The translations under genes were made by a program, and so were the position numbers. The notes below the pieces were generated by a model. It was not told where the DNA came from. It worked only from the letters and a program-made list of their open reading frames with translations, and did no database searches. Positions 17,185 through 25,798 of a stretch of 64,000 nt of DNA are shown here, piece after piece (the stretch's first letter is position 1; every line of letters starts with the position of its first letter). The DNA comes from A07HB70 sp964512675 (GTDB taxonomy: Archaea; Halobacteriota; Halobacteria; Halobacteriales; Haloferacaceae): NCBI GenBank assembly GCA_964512675.1, contig CAZEJR010000005.1:53412-117411 (forward strand), written 5' to 3'.

Positions 17185-17367
17185 ATGGACGGCGAGCGAG
17201 CGACGACCCCGGCAGACGACGGCTCCGACGGACCCGCGGACGACGATCGGTTCGACGACCCGGTTCCCAGCCCTCCGATAGAGCCGGAGCCGGTCGACCA
17301 CGAGAACGCGGCGTTCGTCGTCCTCGGGGCGCTCCTGACCGTCGCGATTCTGGTCGCCTCGCTCTGA
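17185..17367 (+). CDS. Small single-helix membrane protein (DUF7312-like)
   Basis: A 60-residue protein: an acidic, Pro-rich N-terminus of about 38 residues, then one hydrophobic helix (AAFVVLGALLTVAILVASL) at the extreme C-terminus. This tail-anchored design recurs in haloarchaea and I recall it as DUF7312, from memory. Its own TATA box supports it as a real gene. It precedes the NfeD and SPFH genes, so a membrane-quality-control link is possible, but no function can be assigned. Confidence 0.7.
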   Translation: MDGERATTPADDGSDGPADDDRFDDPVPSPPIEPEPVDHENAAFVVLGALLTVAILVASL

Positions 17368-17377
17368 CGGCGGACGA

Positions 17378-17384
17378 CTTAACC
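17378..17384 (+). promoter_or_regulatory. TATA box of the nfeD-like gene
   Basis: CTTAACC is centred about 27 nt upstream of the ATG at 17408, consistent with a leaderless transcript. Confidence 0.55.
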
Positions 17385-17407
17385 CCTCGGCTCCGCTAGC
17401 GCGACCG

Positions 17408-18025
17408 ATGGATCCGACGCTCCAGGCGGGGGTCGACCTCCTCGGCCCCGAGACGCTGCCGTTCCTCCTCGTCGCCGCCGGGCTGGGACTCGCGATACTG
17501 GAGACGACCGCGCCCGGCGCACACTTCATCGTCGTCGGCGCGGCGCTCTTCGCCGCCGGTCTCGTCGGTCTCGCCGGCGCCGGCGCCGGTCTGACGGCGC
17601 TCGGCGGGCCGTTTGCTCTCGGCGGGATGGTCGTCCTCTTCGGCCTCGTGACGCTGTGGGCATACCGGACGTTCGAACTCTACCCCAGCGAGGGCGGACG
17701 GACCTCGGACTCGACCTCGCTCCGCGGCGCGACGGGGCGGGTCACGGAGCGTGTCACGCCCGCCGGCGGCGAGGTCTTCCTCGACGACGGCGGCTTCGAC
17801 CCGCACTACAGCGCCCGGTCGGTCGACGGCGAGATCCCCGCGGAGACGGAGGTCGTGGTCGTCGACCCCGGCGGTGGAAACGTCCTCACCGTCGAGTCGT
17901 TCGAGAACACCGACAGTATCGACCGCGCACTGGCCGAGGGGCGTACCGACGGCGTCGAGCCCGACGCGGCGGTACCGGAACGCGCGCCGGAGGAGCCGGA
18001 GCGCGAACCAGAGACTGGCGACTGA
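17408..18025 (+). CDS. NfeD-family membrane protein
   Basis: A 205-residue short-form NfeD protein. Hydrophobic helices span about residues 17-85. After them a soluble beta-rich OB-fold-like domain runs from about 100 to 160 (SLRGATGRVTERVTPAGG, then VVVVDPGGGNVLTV). The tail is acidic. NfeD proteins partner with stomatin/SPFH proteins and help organise membrane microdomains; the SPFH gene begins 50 nt downstream, which supports that pairing. No serine-protease domain is present, so it is not the long ClpP-like form. Confidence 0.88.
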   Translation: MDPTLQAGVDLLGPETLPFLLVAAGLGLAILETTAPGAHFIVVGAALFAAGLVGLAGAGAGLTALGGPFALGGMVVLFGLVTLWAYRTFELYPSEGGRTSDSTSLRGATGRVTERVTPAGGEVFLDDGGFDPHYSARSVDGEIPAETEVVVVDPGGGNVLTVESFENTDSIDRALAEGRTDGVEPDAAVPERAPEEPEREPETGD

Positions 18026-18046
18026 GCGCGTCTCCCCCGGCGAAGG

Positions 18047-18053
18047 CTTATTC
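18047..18053 (+). promoter_or_regulatory. TATA-like element of the SPFH gene
   Basis: CTTATTC is centred about 26 nt before the ATG at 18076, so the SPFH gene can be transcribed independently of nfeD. Confidence 0.5.
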
Positions 18054-18075
18054 CTGTCCCTGCGCTAGACTGTCT

Positions 18076-19263
18076 ATGGTCCCGTTTCCGCTCCAGTCTG
18101 TCGACATCGCGTCGCTTCTCCTCGGACTGCTGGTGCTCGGACTGGCCGTCGCGGTCGTCCGGTCGATGGTCGTCATCACCGGGCCGTACGAGAAGAACGC
18201 CCTGACCGTGCTCGGCAACTTCAACCGCCTGCTCGAGCCGGGTATCGACTTCGTCCCGCCGTTCGTCTCCTCGACGACGACCTTCGACATGCGAACCCAG
18301 ACGCTCGACGTGCCCCGACAGGAGGCGATCACCCGCGACAACTCGCCGGTCACCGCCGACGCCGTCGTCTACATAAAGGTGATGGACGCAAAGAAGGCGT
18401 TCCTCGAGGTCGAGAACTACAAGCGCGCCGTCTCGAACCTCGCACAGACCACGCTCCGCGCGGTGCTTGGCGACATGGAGCTCGACGACACGCTGAACAA
18501 GCGAAACGAAATAAACGCCCGGATCCGCAAGGAGCTCGACGGCCCGACCGACGAGTGGGGTGTCCGGGTCGAGAGCGTCGAGGTCCGCGAGGTCAACCCC
18601 TCCGCCGACGTCCAGCAGGCGATGGAGCAGCAGACCTCCGCCGAGCGCCGCCGCCGCGCCATGATCCTGGAGGCGCAGGGCGAGCGCCGGAGCGCAGTCG
18701 AGGAGGCAGAGGGAGAGAAGCAGTCCAACATCATCCGGGCACAGGGCAAAAAGCAGTCGCAGGTGCTGGAGGCCCAGGGTGACGCTATCTCGACGGTCCT
18801 CCGCGCGAAGTCCGCCGAGTCGATGGGCGAGCGCGCCGTCATCGACAAGGGGATGGAGACGCTGGAGGCGATCGGCGAGGGCGAGTCGACGAAGTTCGTC
18901 CTGCCACAGGAGCTCACCTCGCTGGTCGGCCGGTACGGCAAGCAGCTCCAGGGCTCCGACGCCGCAGACGGCGACTTCGACGCGCTGGAGGCGCTGGAGT
19001 TCGACGACGAGACCCGCGAGATGCTCGGCCTCGACGACATCGAGGCGATGCTCGGCGAGATCGACCAGGCCGCCGAGATGGACGTCGAGGAGCTAGAACA
19101 GCAGGCACAGGCGGTCAAGTCCGGCGAGTCTGGGCTGAGGAGCGCCGACGAGGTGGTCGGCGAGCCGGACGATATCCCCGCGCCGGACGAGGAGATGATG
19201 TCCGACCGGGCGAACCCGGACCCGACGAACGGCGACCCGACCGACGAGGAGTCCGACGACTGA
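18076..19263 (+). CDS. SPFH/Band 7 (stomatin-like) membrane protein
   Basis: A 395-residue stomatin-type protein. A single N-terminal hydrophobic segment (about 8-35) is followed by the Band 7 domain (about 36-200, with VITGPYEKNALTVLGNFNR and VDARTQTLDVP-like elements) and a long charged coiled coil rich in repeats such as AQGERRSAVEEAEGEKQS. The C-terminus is acidic and disordered. These proteins form ring-like membrane assemblies; pairing with the adjacent NfeD is the typical arrangement. A stable hairpin follows the stop codon. Confidence 0.93.
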   Translation: MVPFPLQSVDIASLLLGLLVLGLAVAVVRSMVVITGPYEKNALTVLGNFNRLLEPGIDFVPPFVSSTTTFDMRTQTLDVPRQEAITRDNSPVTADAVVYIKVMDAKKAFLEVENYKRAVSNLAQTTLRAVLGDMELDDTLNKRNEINARIRKELDGPTDEWGVRVESVEVREVNPSADVQQAMEQQTSAERRRRAMILEAQGERRSAVEEAEGEKQSNIIRAQGKKQSQVLEAQGDAISTVLRAKSAESMGERAVIDKGMETLEAIGEGESTKFVLPQELTSLVGRYGKQLQGSDAADGDFDALEALEFDDETREMLGLDDIEAMLGEIDQAAEMDVEELEQQAQAVKSGESGLRSADEVVGEPDDIPAPDEEMMSDRANPDPTNGDPTDEESDD

Positions 19264-19266
19264 TCA

Positions 19267-19288
19267 CCGAGCGGTCCGAACCGCTCGG
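19267..19288 (+). terminator. Hairpin just after the SPFH gene
   Basis: Perfect 9-bp arms CCGAGCGGT and ACCGCTCGG enclose the loop CCGA, beginning 4 nt after the SPFH stop. It could protect or end the transcript. Archaea do not use this kind of stem alone as a classic terminator and there is no U-tract, so the role is inferred. Confidence 0.4.
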
Positions 19289-19352
19289 AGCCGTGTCTGC
19301 TGTCTCTGGCCGCTTCAGAAGGTACTTGTCCGGCCCCGCGCACACCAGGACG

Positions 19353-21200
19353 ATGACCGACGGCTCCGGCTGTGCCGTGAGCGTCGTTCTCCCCGCCTAC
19401 GACGAGGAGGCGACGATAGCGGAGACCGTCGAGCGGACGCTCGCGGCGCTCGCGGCCTTCCTCCCGCCGGAGACGTTCGAGGTGCTGGTCGCCGAAGACG
19501 GCTGCACCGACCGCACGCCGGCGATCGCGAGCCGGCTCGCCGCCGAGGACGCCCGCGTTCGACACGTCCACAGCGACGAGCGGCTGGGCCGCGGCGGCGC
19601 ACTCGACCGCGCGTTCGACGCGGCAGACGGCGACGTCCTGGTCTACTTCGACACCGACCTCGCGACCGACCTCGGCCACCTAGAGGAACTGGTCGGGCGC
19701 GTGCGGTCCGGCGGCGCAGACGTCGCGACCGGGTCGCGCTGGCACCGGGACGCGGACGTCGACCGACCCGCGACGCGCGGTGTCCCGTCGCTCGCGTACA
19801 ACGGGCTCGTCCGGCTCTTTCTCCGCTCGTCGCTCCGCGACCACCAGTGCGGGTTCAAGGCCGTCTCTCGCGAGGCGTTCGAGGCGCTGCGCGACGAGGT
19901 TGACGACGACCACTGGTTCTGGGACACCGAACTCCTCGTCCGCGCCCAGCGTCGGGGCTTTCGAGTCGAGGAGTTCCCCGTCGAGTGGACACCGAAGGGC
20001 GACTCGAAGGTAGACCTCGTGCGCGACGTGTTCGGGATGGGGAGCCAGATTCTCCGGACGTGGTACCAGCTCTCGGTCTCGCCGCGGGTCACACGTCGGC
20101 GGTCGGCCGTCGCCGGCGTCGTCTTCGCCGTCACCGCGCTGGTGCTGATGACGGTGTACATCGACCCGAGCGCGGCGCTCGCGGCGCTCACCTCCGCCGC
20201 GCCCGCCTCCGTCGCCGCCGCCGTCGTCGTCTACGCGCTCTCGTGGCCGGTCCGTGGCGTGCGCTACCACGACGTGCTCGCGGCGATGGGCCACCGCGAG
20301 TCCGTTCCGTTTCTGACGGCGGCGGTGTTCGTCAGCCAGACGGGCAACCTCGTCTTCCCGGCGCGTCTCGGCGACGGCGTCCGGGCGTACGTCGTGAAGG
20401 TTCGCCGCGGGGTGGGCTACCCGACGGCGTTTGCCTCACTCGCCGCAGAACGGCTGTTCGACCTGTTGACGCTCGTCGCCCTCGCGGCGAGCGTCCTCGT
20501 CGTCCTCGTCGCGACGGGCAACGGGGCGGCCGTCGCGGCGGCGCTCTCTGGCCGCGTGCCGGGTGTCGACGCCGCGGCGGTGCGGACGGCGGTGCGCGTC
20601 GCCGCAGGAGTCGGGACCGTCGCGCTCCTCGCGCTGTTGGCCCTCGTCGCGGGCGCCCGGAGCGACGGGAGTCTGCCCAGACGGGCGCTGGCCGGACTCT
20701 CGACCGACGCCTACGCAGACCGGGCCGCGACTGCCGTCGAGCGGTTCGCGGGCGACCTCCAGACCGTCGCGGGGTCGCCGCGCGCGTTTGCTCGCGTCGG
20801 TGCGGGGAGTCTGCTGGTCTGGACGCTCGACGTCGTGACGGCGGCGCTGGTGCTCGGCGCGTTCCCGGGCCTCGACCTGTCGCTCTCGCTCCTGGTCGTT
20901 GTCTGCTTTTTCGCCGTCTCGGTCGGCAACCTCGCGAAGGTCCTGCCGCTCTCGCCCGGCGGTGTCGGCCTCTACGAGGCGGCGTTCACCGCTTTCGTCG
21001 TCCTGTTGACCCCGGCTGGCGCGGTGCCCCCCGCCGTCGCGTTCGCTGCCGCCGTCCTCGACCACGCGGTCAAGAACGCGGTCACCGTCGCCGGCGGTGT
21101 CGGGTCGATGCTCGCACTCAACGTCTCGCTGTCGACGGCGGTCGAGGAGAGCGGCTCCTCGACTCCTCCGGCGCCCGCCGACGAGCGGGCGCGTGAGTAA
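19353..21200 (+). CDS. aglD: AglD-like glycosyltransferase fused to flippase-like membrane domain
   Basis: A 615-residue protein with two parts. Residues 1-245 are a GT-A family 2 glycosyltransferase (VVLPAYDEEATIAETV at 11-26, VAEDGCTDRT, and the DXD-type YFDTDLATDLG near 92). Residues 250-600 hold multiple transmembrane helices of the lysylphosphatidylglycerol synthase/flippase-like type. This matches AglD of Haloferax volcanii, which charges dolichol phosphate with the last sugar of the S-layer N-glycan. It would work in the cytoplasmic membrane. Whether this copy has exactly that role is inferred. Its stop is 25 nt before the chosen aroD start. Confidence 0.88.
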   Translation: MTDGSGCAVSVVLPAYDEEATIAETVERTLAALAAFLPPETFEVLVAEDGCTDRTPAIASRLAAEDARVRHVHSDERLGRGGALDRAFDAADGDVLVYFDTDLATDLGHLEELVGRVRSGGADVATGSRWHRDADVDRPATRGVPSLAYNGLVRLFLRSSLRDHQCGFKAVSREAFEALRDEVDDDHWFWDTELLVRAQRRGFRVEEFPVEWTPKGDSKVDLVRDVFGMGSQILRTWYQLSVSPRVTRRRSAVAGVVFAVTALVLMTVYIDPSAALAALTSAAPASVAAAVVVYALSWPVRGVRYHDVLAAMGHRESVPFLTAAVFVSQTGNLVFPARLGDGVRAYVVKVRRGVGYPTAFASLAAERLFDLLTLVALAASVLVVLVATGNGAAVAAALSGRVPGVDAAAVRTAVRVAAGVGTVALLALLALVAGARSDGSLPRRALAGLSTDAYADRAATAVERFAGDLQTVAGSPRAFARVGAGSLLVWTLDVVTAALVLGAFPGLDLSLSLLVVVCFFAVSVGNLAKVLPLSPGGVGLYEAAFTAFVVLLTPAGAVPPAVAFAAAVLDHAVKNAVTVAGGVGSMLALNVSLSTAVEESGSSTPPAPADERARE

Positions 21201-21225
21201 AGAAGCCTCTCCTCGACCCGCGGAC

Positions 21226-21903
21226 GTGAACCTCGACTTCGACCGGTTCCGCCTCGCCGCCTCGACGGCCGACCTCGACGACGAGCGAAGGGCCCGGGCG
21301 CACGCCGACCTCGTCGAGTTCCGGATGGACCTGGCCGACGACCCGCTCGCCGCGCTCGACGGCTACGACGGCCTGCTGCCGCTCCTCGTGACGAACCGCG
21401 CCGCGCGGGAGGGCGGCGAGGCCGCCGACGACACGGCCCGTCTCGACGTTCTCCGGACAGCCACGGCACACGACGCGGTGGTCGCCGCCGACGTCGAACT
21501 CGCGGCGCTCCGGACCGACGCCGGCGCACGGACCGTCGAGACGGCCCGCGACGAGGGCGTGCGCGTCGTCGTCTCGGTCCACGACTTTGAGGGGACTCCC
21601 CGGCCCCCGACGCTCCGGAACGTCCTCGCGCGCGCGGCCCGCGCCGGCGACGTCGGGAAAGCCGCCGTCACGGCGACGGGCCCAGACGACGCCCTCGCAC
21701 TCCTGCGGGCCACCCGGGCGGCGACGCGGGCCGGCGAACGCGTCGCGACGATGGCGATGGGGCGGGCGGGTCGACACACCCGCGCGCTCGCGCCGGTCTA
21801 CGGCTCGCGACTGGGCTACGCGCCGGTCGACCCGTCCGAGGCGACGGCGCCGGGACAGTACGACCTCGCGACGCTCCGGGGTCTCGTCGACGCGCTCGCG
21901 TGA
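21226..21903 (+). CDS. aroD: 3-dehydroquinate dehydratase, type I
   Basis: AroD converts 3-dehydroquinate to 3-dehydroshikimate by a Schiff-base mechanism. The 225-residue protein has the substrate-binding EFRMDLADDP motif, the catalytic His in VVSVHDFEGTP and the Schiff-base Lys in GDVGKAAVTATG. The GTG at 21226 gives the usual family N-terminus (VNLDFDRFRLAAST); a GTG at 21193 that overlaps the aglD stop is an alternative. DHQ synthase II, which makes its substrate, is encoded just downstream on the other strand. Confidence 0.93.
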   Translation: MNLDFDRFRLAASTADLDDERRARAHADLVEFRMDLADDPLAALDGYDGLLPLLVTNRAAREGGEAADDTARLDVLRTATAHDAVVAADVELAALRTDAGARTVETARDEGVRVVVSVHDFEGTPRPPTLRNVLARAARAGDVGKAAVTATGPDDALALLRATRAATRAGERVATMAMGRAGRHTRALAPVYGSRLGYAPVDPSEATAPGQYDLATLRGLVDALA

Positions 21904-22309
21904 GGCGACAGGTCGAGCCGCGCCGGCGGTAGCCCGACGTGCCGCAGTCGCCGTCGTCGCCCGGTCGCTCGGCGCGGCCCTCGGACTGGCCGGCGCCGGC
22001 CACGCCTACCTCCGCCGGTGGCGCCGGGCGGCGGCGTGGTCCGCGGGCGTTCTCGGCGTCTCGCTCGTCTCGGTGTTCCCGTCTGCCGACCCGCAGGCCG
22101 TCACCGTCGAGTCGCTCCCGACCGCCGTCCTCGCCTCCGACCGGGGCGCTGGTCGCGAGCGTCGTCGACGTCTACCGCGTCGTTCGGTCGTCGCCGGCCC
22201 GGGTAGACGACGACTCGACCTGCCCGTCGTCGCCCGGTCGCTCGACCCGACGCTCGAGCTCTGCCGGCACTGCTCGGCCCCCGCCGACGGGGGGACTACT
22301 TCTCGATGA
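21900..22309 (+). pseudogene. Frameshifted zinc-ribbon membrane protein gene (DUF7575-like)
   Basis: No single frame here is intact, but one protein can be read across frames. GTGA at 21900 overlaps the aroD stop and starts VRRQVEPRR. A shift near 21926 gives AVARRAAVAVVARSLG and a membrane segment with HAYLRRWRRAAAW. A shift near 22145 gives ALVASVVDVYRVVRSS. A third shift near 22231 gives RSLDPTLELCRHCSAP. One missing G at the third site would restore the four-Cys ribbon CPSCARSLDPTLELCRHC. I recall this kind of membrane/zinc-ribbon protein from haloarchaea. Either a decayed gene or three assembly indels. Its end overlaps the DHQ synthase II stop. Confidence 0.65.
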
Positions 22310-23495
22310 TCCGCTCCTCGACCGCCTCGCCGAAGTGCCGGGCTGTCGCCTCGTAGTAGACGAGAACCTCGTCGCCGGCTGCGAGGTCGGTCACCGCCGT
22401 CCGCCCCTCGCGGGTCGCGACCTTGATCGTCTCGGCGTTCTGGAGGAGCGTCTCGAACCGGTCGGGGCCGTCGTCAGTCTCCACCTCCGCCTCGACCCGG
22501 AACATCGGGCGGCGCTCGATCTTCGCGCGCCCGACGACCGCCTCGCGGGTGTCGCCCGACGTGTCGACCACCTGGACCTCGTCGCCGCTCGCGAGTTCGG
22601 CGAGGTAGCGCGTCTCGCCGCCGGGTGCACGGGCGTACGCGTGAACCGCGCCGGCGTTCACCCGAAACGGGCGGGAGGCGACGTACGGCGAGTCGGCGGT
22701 CTCGGCGTGGACGAAAAACAGACCGCGGGACATCGACCCGACGAGCATCCCCTCGTGCTCGCTCATCAGCGACCCGGTGTCGACACAGACCCGGTCGGCG
22801 CTCCCGGCGCGTTCGACTGCCGTCACCTCCGCCCACCCCAGGTCGAGGTGTTCGCGCGCGAGGTCGTCGCGCAGGTCGCAGGTCGCACGAATCTCGCCGG
22901 GGTCGTCGGTGTCGAGGAGGACGGCGTCGACGCCGATGTCGAGCGTCTCGAACGCAGTCTGTGCCTCCTCGGCGCTCGTCACGCCGGCGACCAGCGTCGT
23001 CTCCGACCCGATGCGCGCGATCAGGTTCTCCAGCGGGATGATCGTCCAGTCGTCGCCGACGACGACCGTGTACTCGGCCTCGACGGCAGCGGCCTCCGCG
23101 AACGCCTCGTACGGCTCGCCGAGGATACGGACGTACGCTCCCTGTGCACGGTCGTCGGAGTGCCGGAGTGTCGACAGGTCCGCGGAGCCGGCGAACTCCT
23201 CTGGCAGGTCGACCGTGCCGTCGCCCTCTCCCGACTTTCCGACGACGTAGGCGTCTGCGGTCGTCTCGTCGTCGCCGTCCTCGGCCTCGGCCACGAGGTC
23301 TCCGTCCGACCGGAAGGCGGCGACGTTCACGTCGCCCAGCTCGCGCACCCGCCCGACGTCGTCCGTGTCGACGAGCACCCAGTCGACGCCGGCCTCCAGC
23401 CCGGCGGTGATCCGCCGACGGCGCGCGTCCCAGTCGCCGACGGCGTCGTCGGTCTTGAGCCACACCGCGCGCTCGCGCTCGCCCTCGCGTGTCAT
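22296..23495 (-). CDS. 3-dehydroquinate synthase II (archaeal type)
   Basis: A 399-residue archaeal DHQ synthase of the MJ1249 family, which oxidatively deaminates and cyclises ADTH to 3-dehydroquinate with NAD. It is unrelated to bacterial AroB. Features include the N-terminal ERAVWLKTDDAVGDWDARR, a central GEPYEAFAEAAAVEAEYTVV and the C-terminal barrel with SEHEGMLVGSMSRGLFFVHA. The ATG at 23495 lies 27 nt downstream of a TATA box. It works with ADTH synthase (24983-25771) and AroD (21226-21903), both in this window. Confidence 0.93.
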   Translation of the reverse strand: MTREGERERAVWLKTDDAVGDWDARRRRITAGLEAGVDWVLVDTDDVGRVRELGDVNVAAFRSDGDLVAEAEDGDDETTADAYVVGKSGEGDGTVDLPEEFAGSADLSTLRHSDDRAQGAYVRILGEPYEAFAEAAAVEAEYTVVVGDDWTIIPLENLIARIGSETTLVAGVTSAEEAQTAFETLDIGVDAVLLDTDDPGEIRATCDLRDDLAREHLDLGWAEVTAVERAGSADRVCVDTGSLMSEHEGMLVGSMSRGLFFVHAETADSPYVASRPFRVNAGAVHAYARAPGGETRYLAELASGDEVQVVDTSGDTREAVVGRAKIERRPMFRVEAEVETDDGPDRFETLLQNAETIKVATREGRTAVTDLAAGDEVLVYYEATARHFGEAVEERIIEK

Positions 23496-23518
23496 ATCTC
23501 GTCTGGCGTCCGGCGGGT

Positions 23519-23527
23519 GATTAAACC
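23519..23527 (-). promoter_or_regulatory. TATA box of DHQ synthase II
   Basis: On the minus strand this reads GGTTTAATC, centred about 27-28 nt upstream of the ATG at 23495. The rest of the 202-nt spacer up to the CaiB-family stop (23697) contains no feature I can identify. Confidence 0.6.
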
Positions 23528-23697
23528 GTGCGGCTCGGCCCCACACGCCGCGCCCCGAAGCGGCGGTCTCACGCTACCACCGGCGCTCCCGGGCCGTCGC
23601 GCCGGCCTCTCGACGGGGGAGGGTGTCGCGCCCGGAGCAGACGCCGGCTGCTGTCCGGACCGGCCGAGCGTAATCGGAGTGACGCCACGCCGTCGCG

Positions 23698-24909
23698 TTA
23701 CCTGACCACCCCACGCTCGCGGAGCGTCGCGAGGCGCTCCGGGCTCATGCCGAGCTCGTCGAGATAGACCTCCTCGGTGTGTTCGCCGTGCTGTGGACCG
23801 GCGTGGACGACCTCGCCGGGCGTCCGCGAGAGCTTCGGGTGGGCGTTGTGGGTGACGAGGTCTCCGACCTCCGGGTCGTCGAGCGTGACGAGGTCCTCGC
23901 GGGCCTCGTAGAGGTCGGACGCGAAGATATCCTCGATGTCGAAGACGGGCCCGACGATTGCGGAGTGCTCGGTCATCGTCTCTATCACCGCCTCGCGGCT
24001 CCGGTCGGCCATCCACGCCTCGATGACCGCGTCGAGCTCGTCGGCGTGTTCGACGCGGGCGGCGTTGTCGGCGAACCGCGGGTCGTCGATCAGGTCCTCG
24101 CGCCCGATTGCGTGCATCACGTTCTCGAAGATACGCTGCGAGGACGCCGAGAGGGTGACGTAGCCGTCTGCGGCCTCGTAGAGGTTTCGCGGGGCGCTGT
24201 TTGTCGAGCGGTTGCCCGTGCGCTCGCGCACCGAGCCGGTCTTGTGGTAGGCCTCGGGGTCGCCGGCCATCTGCCGGAACAGCGGCTCGTAGAGCGAGAC
24301 GTCGACCACCTGCCCCTCGCCGGAGCCGCCCTCGCCGACGTCACGCTCGAACACTGCGAACATCGCGCCCTGGACGGCGAAGTTCCCGGCGGTGATGTCC
24401 GCGAGCGGTATCGGCGGGAGGAGCGGCTCGCTGTCGGGGAATCCGTTGACGTGGGCGAACTGTGCGATCCCCTCCGCGATCGACCCGAAGCCGGGGTCCT
24501 GTGACTTGGGCCCGGTCTGTCCGAACCCCGAGATCCGGACCATGATCACCCCCTCGTTGACAGCCCGAAGGTCGTCGAACCCGAGTCCCCAGCGCTCCAT
24601 CGTCCCCGGCCGAAAGTTCTCGACGACGACGTCCGCGTCCGCGACGAGCGCGAGCGCGACCTCCTGTCCCTCGTCCGTCGAGAGGTCGAGGGTGACGCTC
24701 CGCTTGTTGTGTCCGAGCGACTTCCACCACATCGAGTGTCCCTCGTGGAACGGTCCCCAGTCACGGACCGGGTCGTGGTTGTCCGGGTGTTCCACCTTGA
24801 CGACGTCCGCGCCGAAGTCGGCGAGCGTCATCGTCGTCCAGTTCCCGCTGATCATCGTCGAGAGGTCGACGACCCGTAGCCCGGCTAGCGGCCCGCTCGT
24901 CTGGCTCAT
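23698..24909 (-). CDS. CaiB/BaiF family CoA-transferase
   Basis: A 403-residue class III CoA-transferase, which moves CoA between carboxylic acids. Family features: GPLAGLRVVDLSTMISGNWT at the N-terminus, the CoA-region motif ADVVKVEHPDNHDPVRDWGP, HNKRSVTLDLST, and the ISGFGQTGP segment. The substrate cannot be told. The ATG at 24909 is preferred over a GTG at 24918 because the TATA element is 28 nt upstream. It interrupts the aromatic amino acid genes but has its own promoter, which lies inside a perfect palindrome, so it is probably regulated separately. Confidence 0.92.
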   Translation of the reverse strand: MSQTSGPLAGLRVVDLSTMISGNWTTMTLADFGADVVKVEHPDNHDPVRDWGPFHEGHSMWWKSLGHNKRSVTLDLSTDEGQEVALALVADADVVVENFRPGTMERWGLGFDDLRAVNEGVIMVRISGFGQTGPKSQDPGFGSIAEGIAQFAHVNGFPDSEPLLPPIPLADITAGNFAVQGAMFAVFERDVGEGGSGEGQVVDVSLYEPLFRQMAGDPEAYHKTGSVRERTGNRSTNSAPRNLYEAADGYVTLSASSQRIFENVMHAIGREDLIDDPRFADNAARVEHADELDAVIEAWMADRSREAVIETMTEHSAIVGPVFDIEDIFASDLYEAREDLVTLDDPEVGDLVTHNAHPKLSRTPGEVVHAGPQHGEHTEEVYLDELGMSPERLATLRERGVVR

Positions 24910-24928
24910 CTGTCTCACACGTCTCCGT

Positions 24929-24950
24929 GGCCGGAATATATCTTCCGGCC
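24929..24950. promoter_or_regulatory. Palindromic operator over the CaiB-family TATA box
   Basis: Perfect 8-bp arms GGCCGGAA and TTCCGGCC flank the 6-nt centre TATATC. On the minus strand the centre is the TATA box (GATATA), 28 nt before the ATG at 24909. A dimeric regulator bound here would block TBP/TFB directly. Confidence 0.6.
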
Positions 24951-24982
24951 CTCGGCTCCGTCCGGGGCCGCGCCGCGTCGTC

Positions 24983-25771
24983 TCACTCGGTCAGTCCGGC
25001 CTCGGCGAGCGCCGTATCTGCCCCCGCGTCGCCGTGGACGACCGCCGAGACGGCGCGGGTGATCAGCTCCGGCTCCTCGTGTTGAAAGATAGAGCGTCCC
25101 ATCGAGACGCCCGCCGCGCCGGCGTCCATCGCGCCTCTGACCATCTCGACGGTCTGTCGGTCGGTGCCGCGCGACCCGCCCGCGATGACGACCGGCTTCG
25201 CCGTCGCCGCACAGACCCGCCCGAAGCTCTCCGCGTCGCCGCTGTAGCCCGTCTTGATCACGTCCGCACCGAGTTCCTCCGCGAACCTGACGGCGTGTGC
25301 GAGATCCTCCGGGTCGTCCTCCGCGACGCGCGACCCGCGAGCGTAGGCCATCGCGAGCACCGGCAGGCCGAGGTCGTGGGCCTCGCGTGTCAGCGACGAC
25401 AGCCCCTCGATCTGTCCGGGCTCCGAGTCGCTGCCGACGTTGACGTGGAAGGAGACGGCGTCGCCGCCCGCCCGGACCGCCTCGCGGGCCGTGGCGGTCT
25501 GGCGCTTGTCGTTGTCGTCCGGCCCGACCGTCGTCGAGGCGTTCGCGTGGACGACGTAGCCCGCCCCGTTGCGGTTCGGGTGGATCCGCTCTGCGAGTCC
25601 CTTCTGTGTCAGTACCGAGTCGGCGCCGCCGCGGGTGACCGCGGCGACGGTCGACTCGAGGTCGACGAGGCCGGCGACCGGTCCCATCGTGATGCCGTGG
25701 TCCATCGGGACCGTCAGGAACCGGCCCGACGTAGAGATGCGGCGGAGGCGGGCGTCGATACCGGGCGTCAT
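24983..25771 (-). CDS. 2-amino-3,7-dideoxy-D-threo-hept-6-ulosonate (ADTH) synthase
   Basis: A 262-residue class I aldolase-type enzyme of the MJ0400 family. It makes ADTH, the first dedicated intermediate of the archaeal DAHP-independent shikimate route. Visible features: TVPMDHGITMGPVAG with the substrate-binding Asp-His, the Schiff-base lysine in ADVIKTGYSGDAESF, and the phosphate-binding end VIAGGSRGTDR and GVSMGRSIFQHEEP. Related FBP aldolases look similar, but its place beside DHQ synthase II and trp genes favours ADTH synthase. A TATA-like TTAACC overlapping the trpA stop sits 27-28 nt upstream, so it may also be transcribed alone. Confidence 0.92.
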   Translation of the reverse strand: MTPGIDARLRRISTSGRFLTVPMDHGITMGPVAGLVDLESTVAAVTRGGADSVLTQKGLAERIHPNRNGAGYVVHANASTTVGPDDNDKRQTATAREAVRAGGDAVSFHVNVGSDSEPGQIEGLSSLTREAHDLGLPVLAMAYARGSRVAEDDPEDLAHAVRFAEELGADVIKTGYSGDAESFGRVCAATAKPVVIAGGSRGTDRQTVEMVRGAMDAGAAGVSMGRSIFQHEEPELITRAVSAVVHGDAGADTALAEAGLTE

Positions 25772-25798
25772 ACGATGTCGGCGTCTGTCACGAACGGG

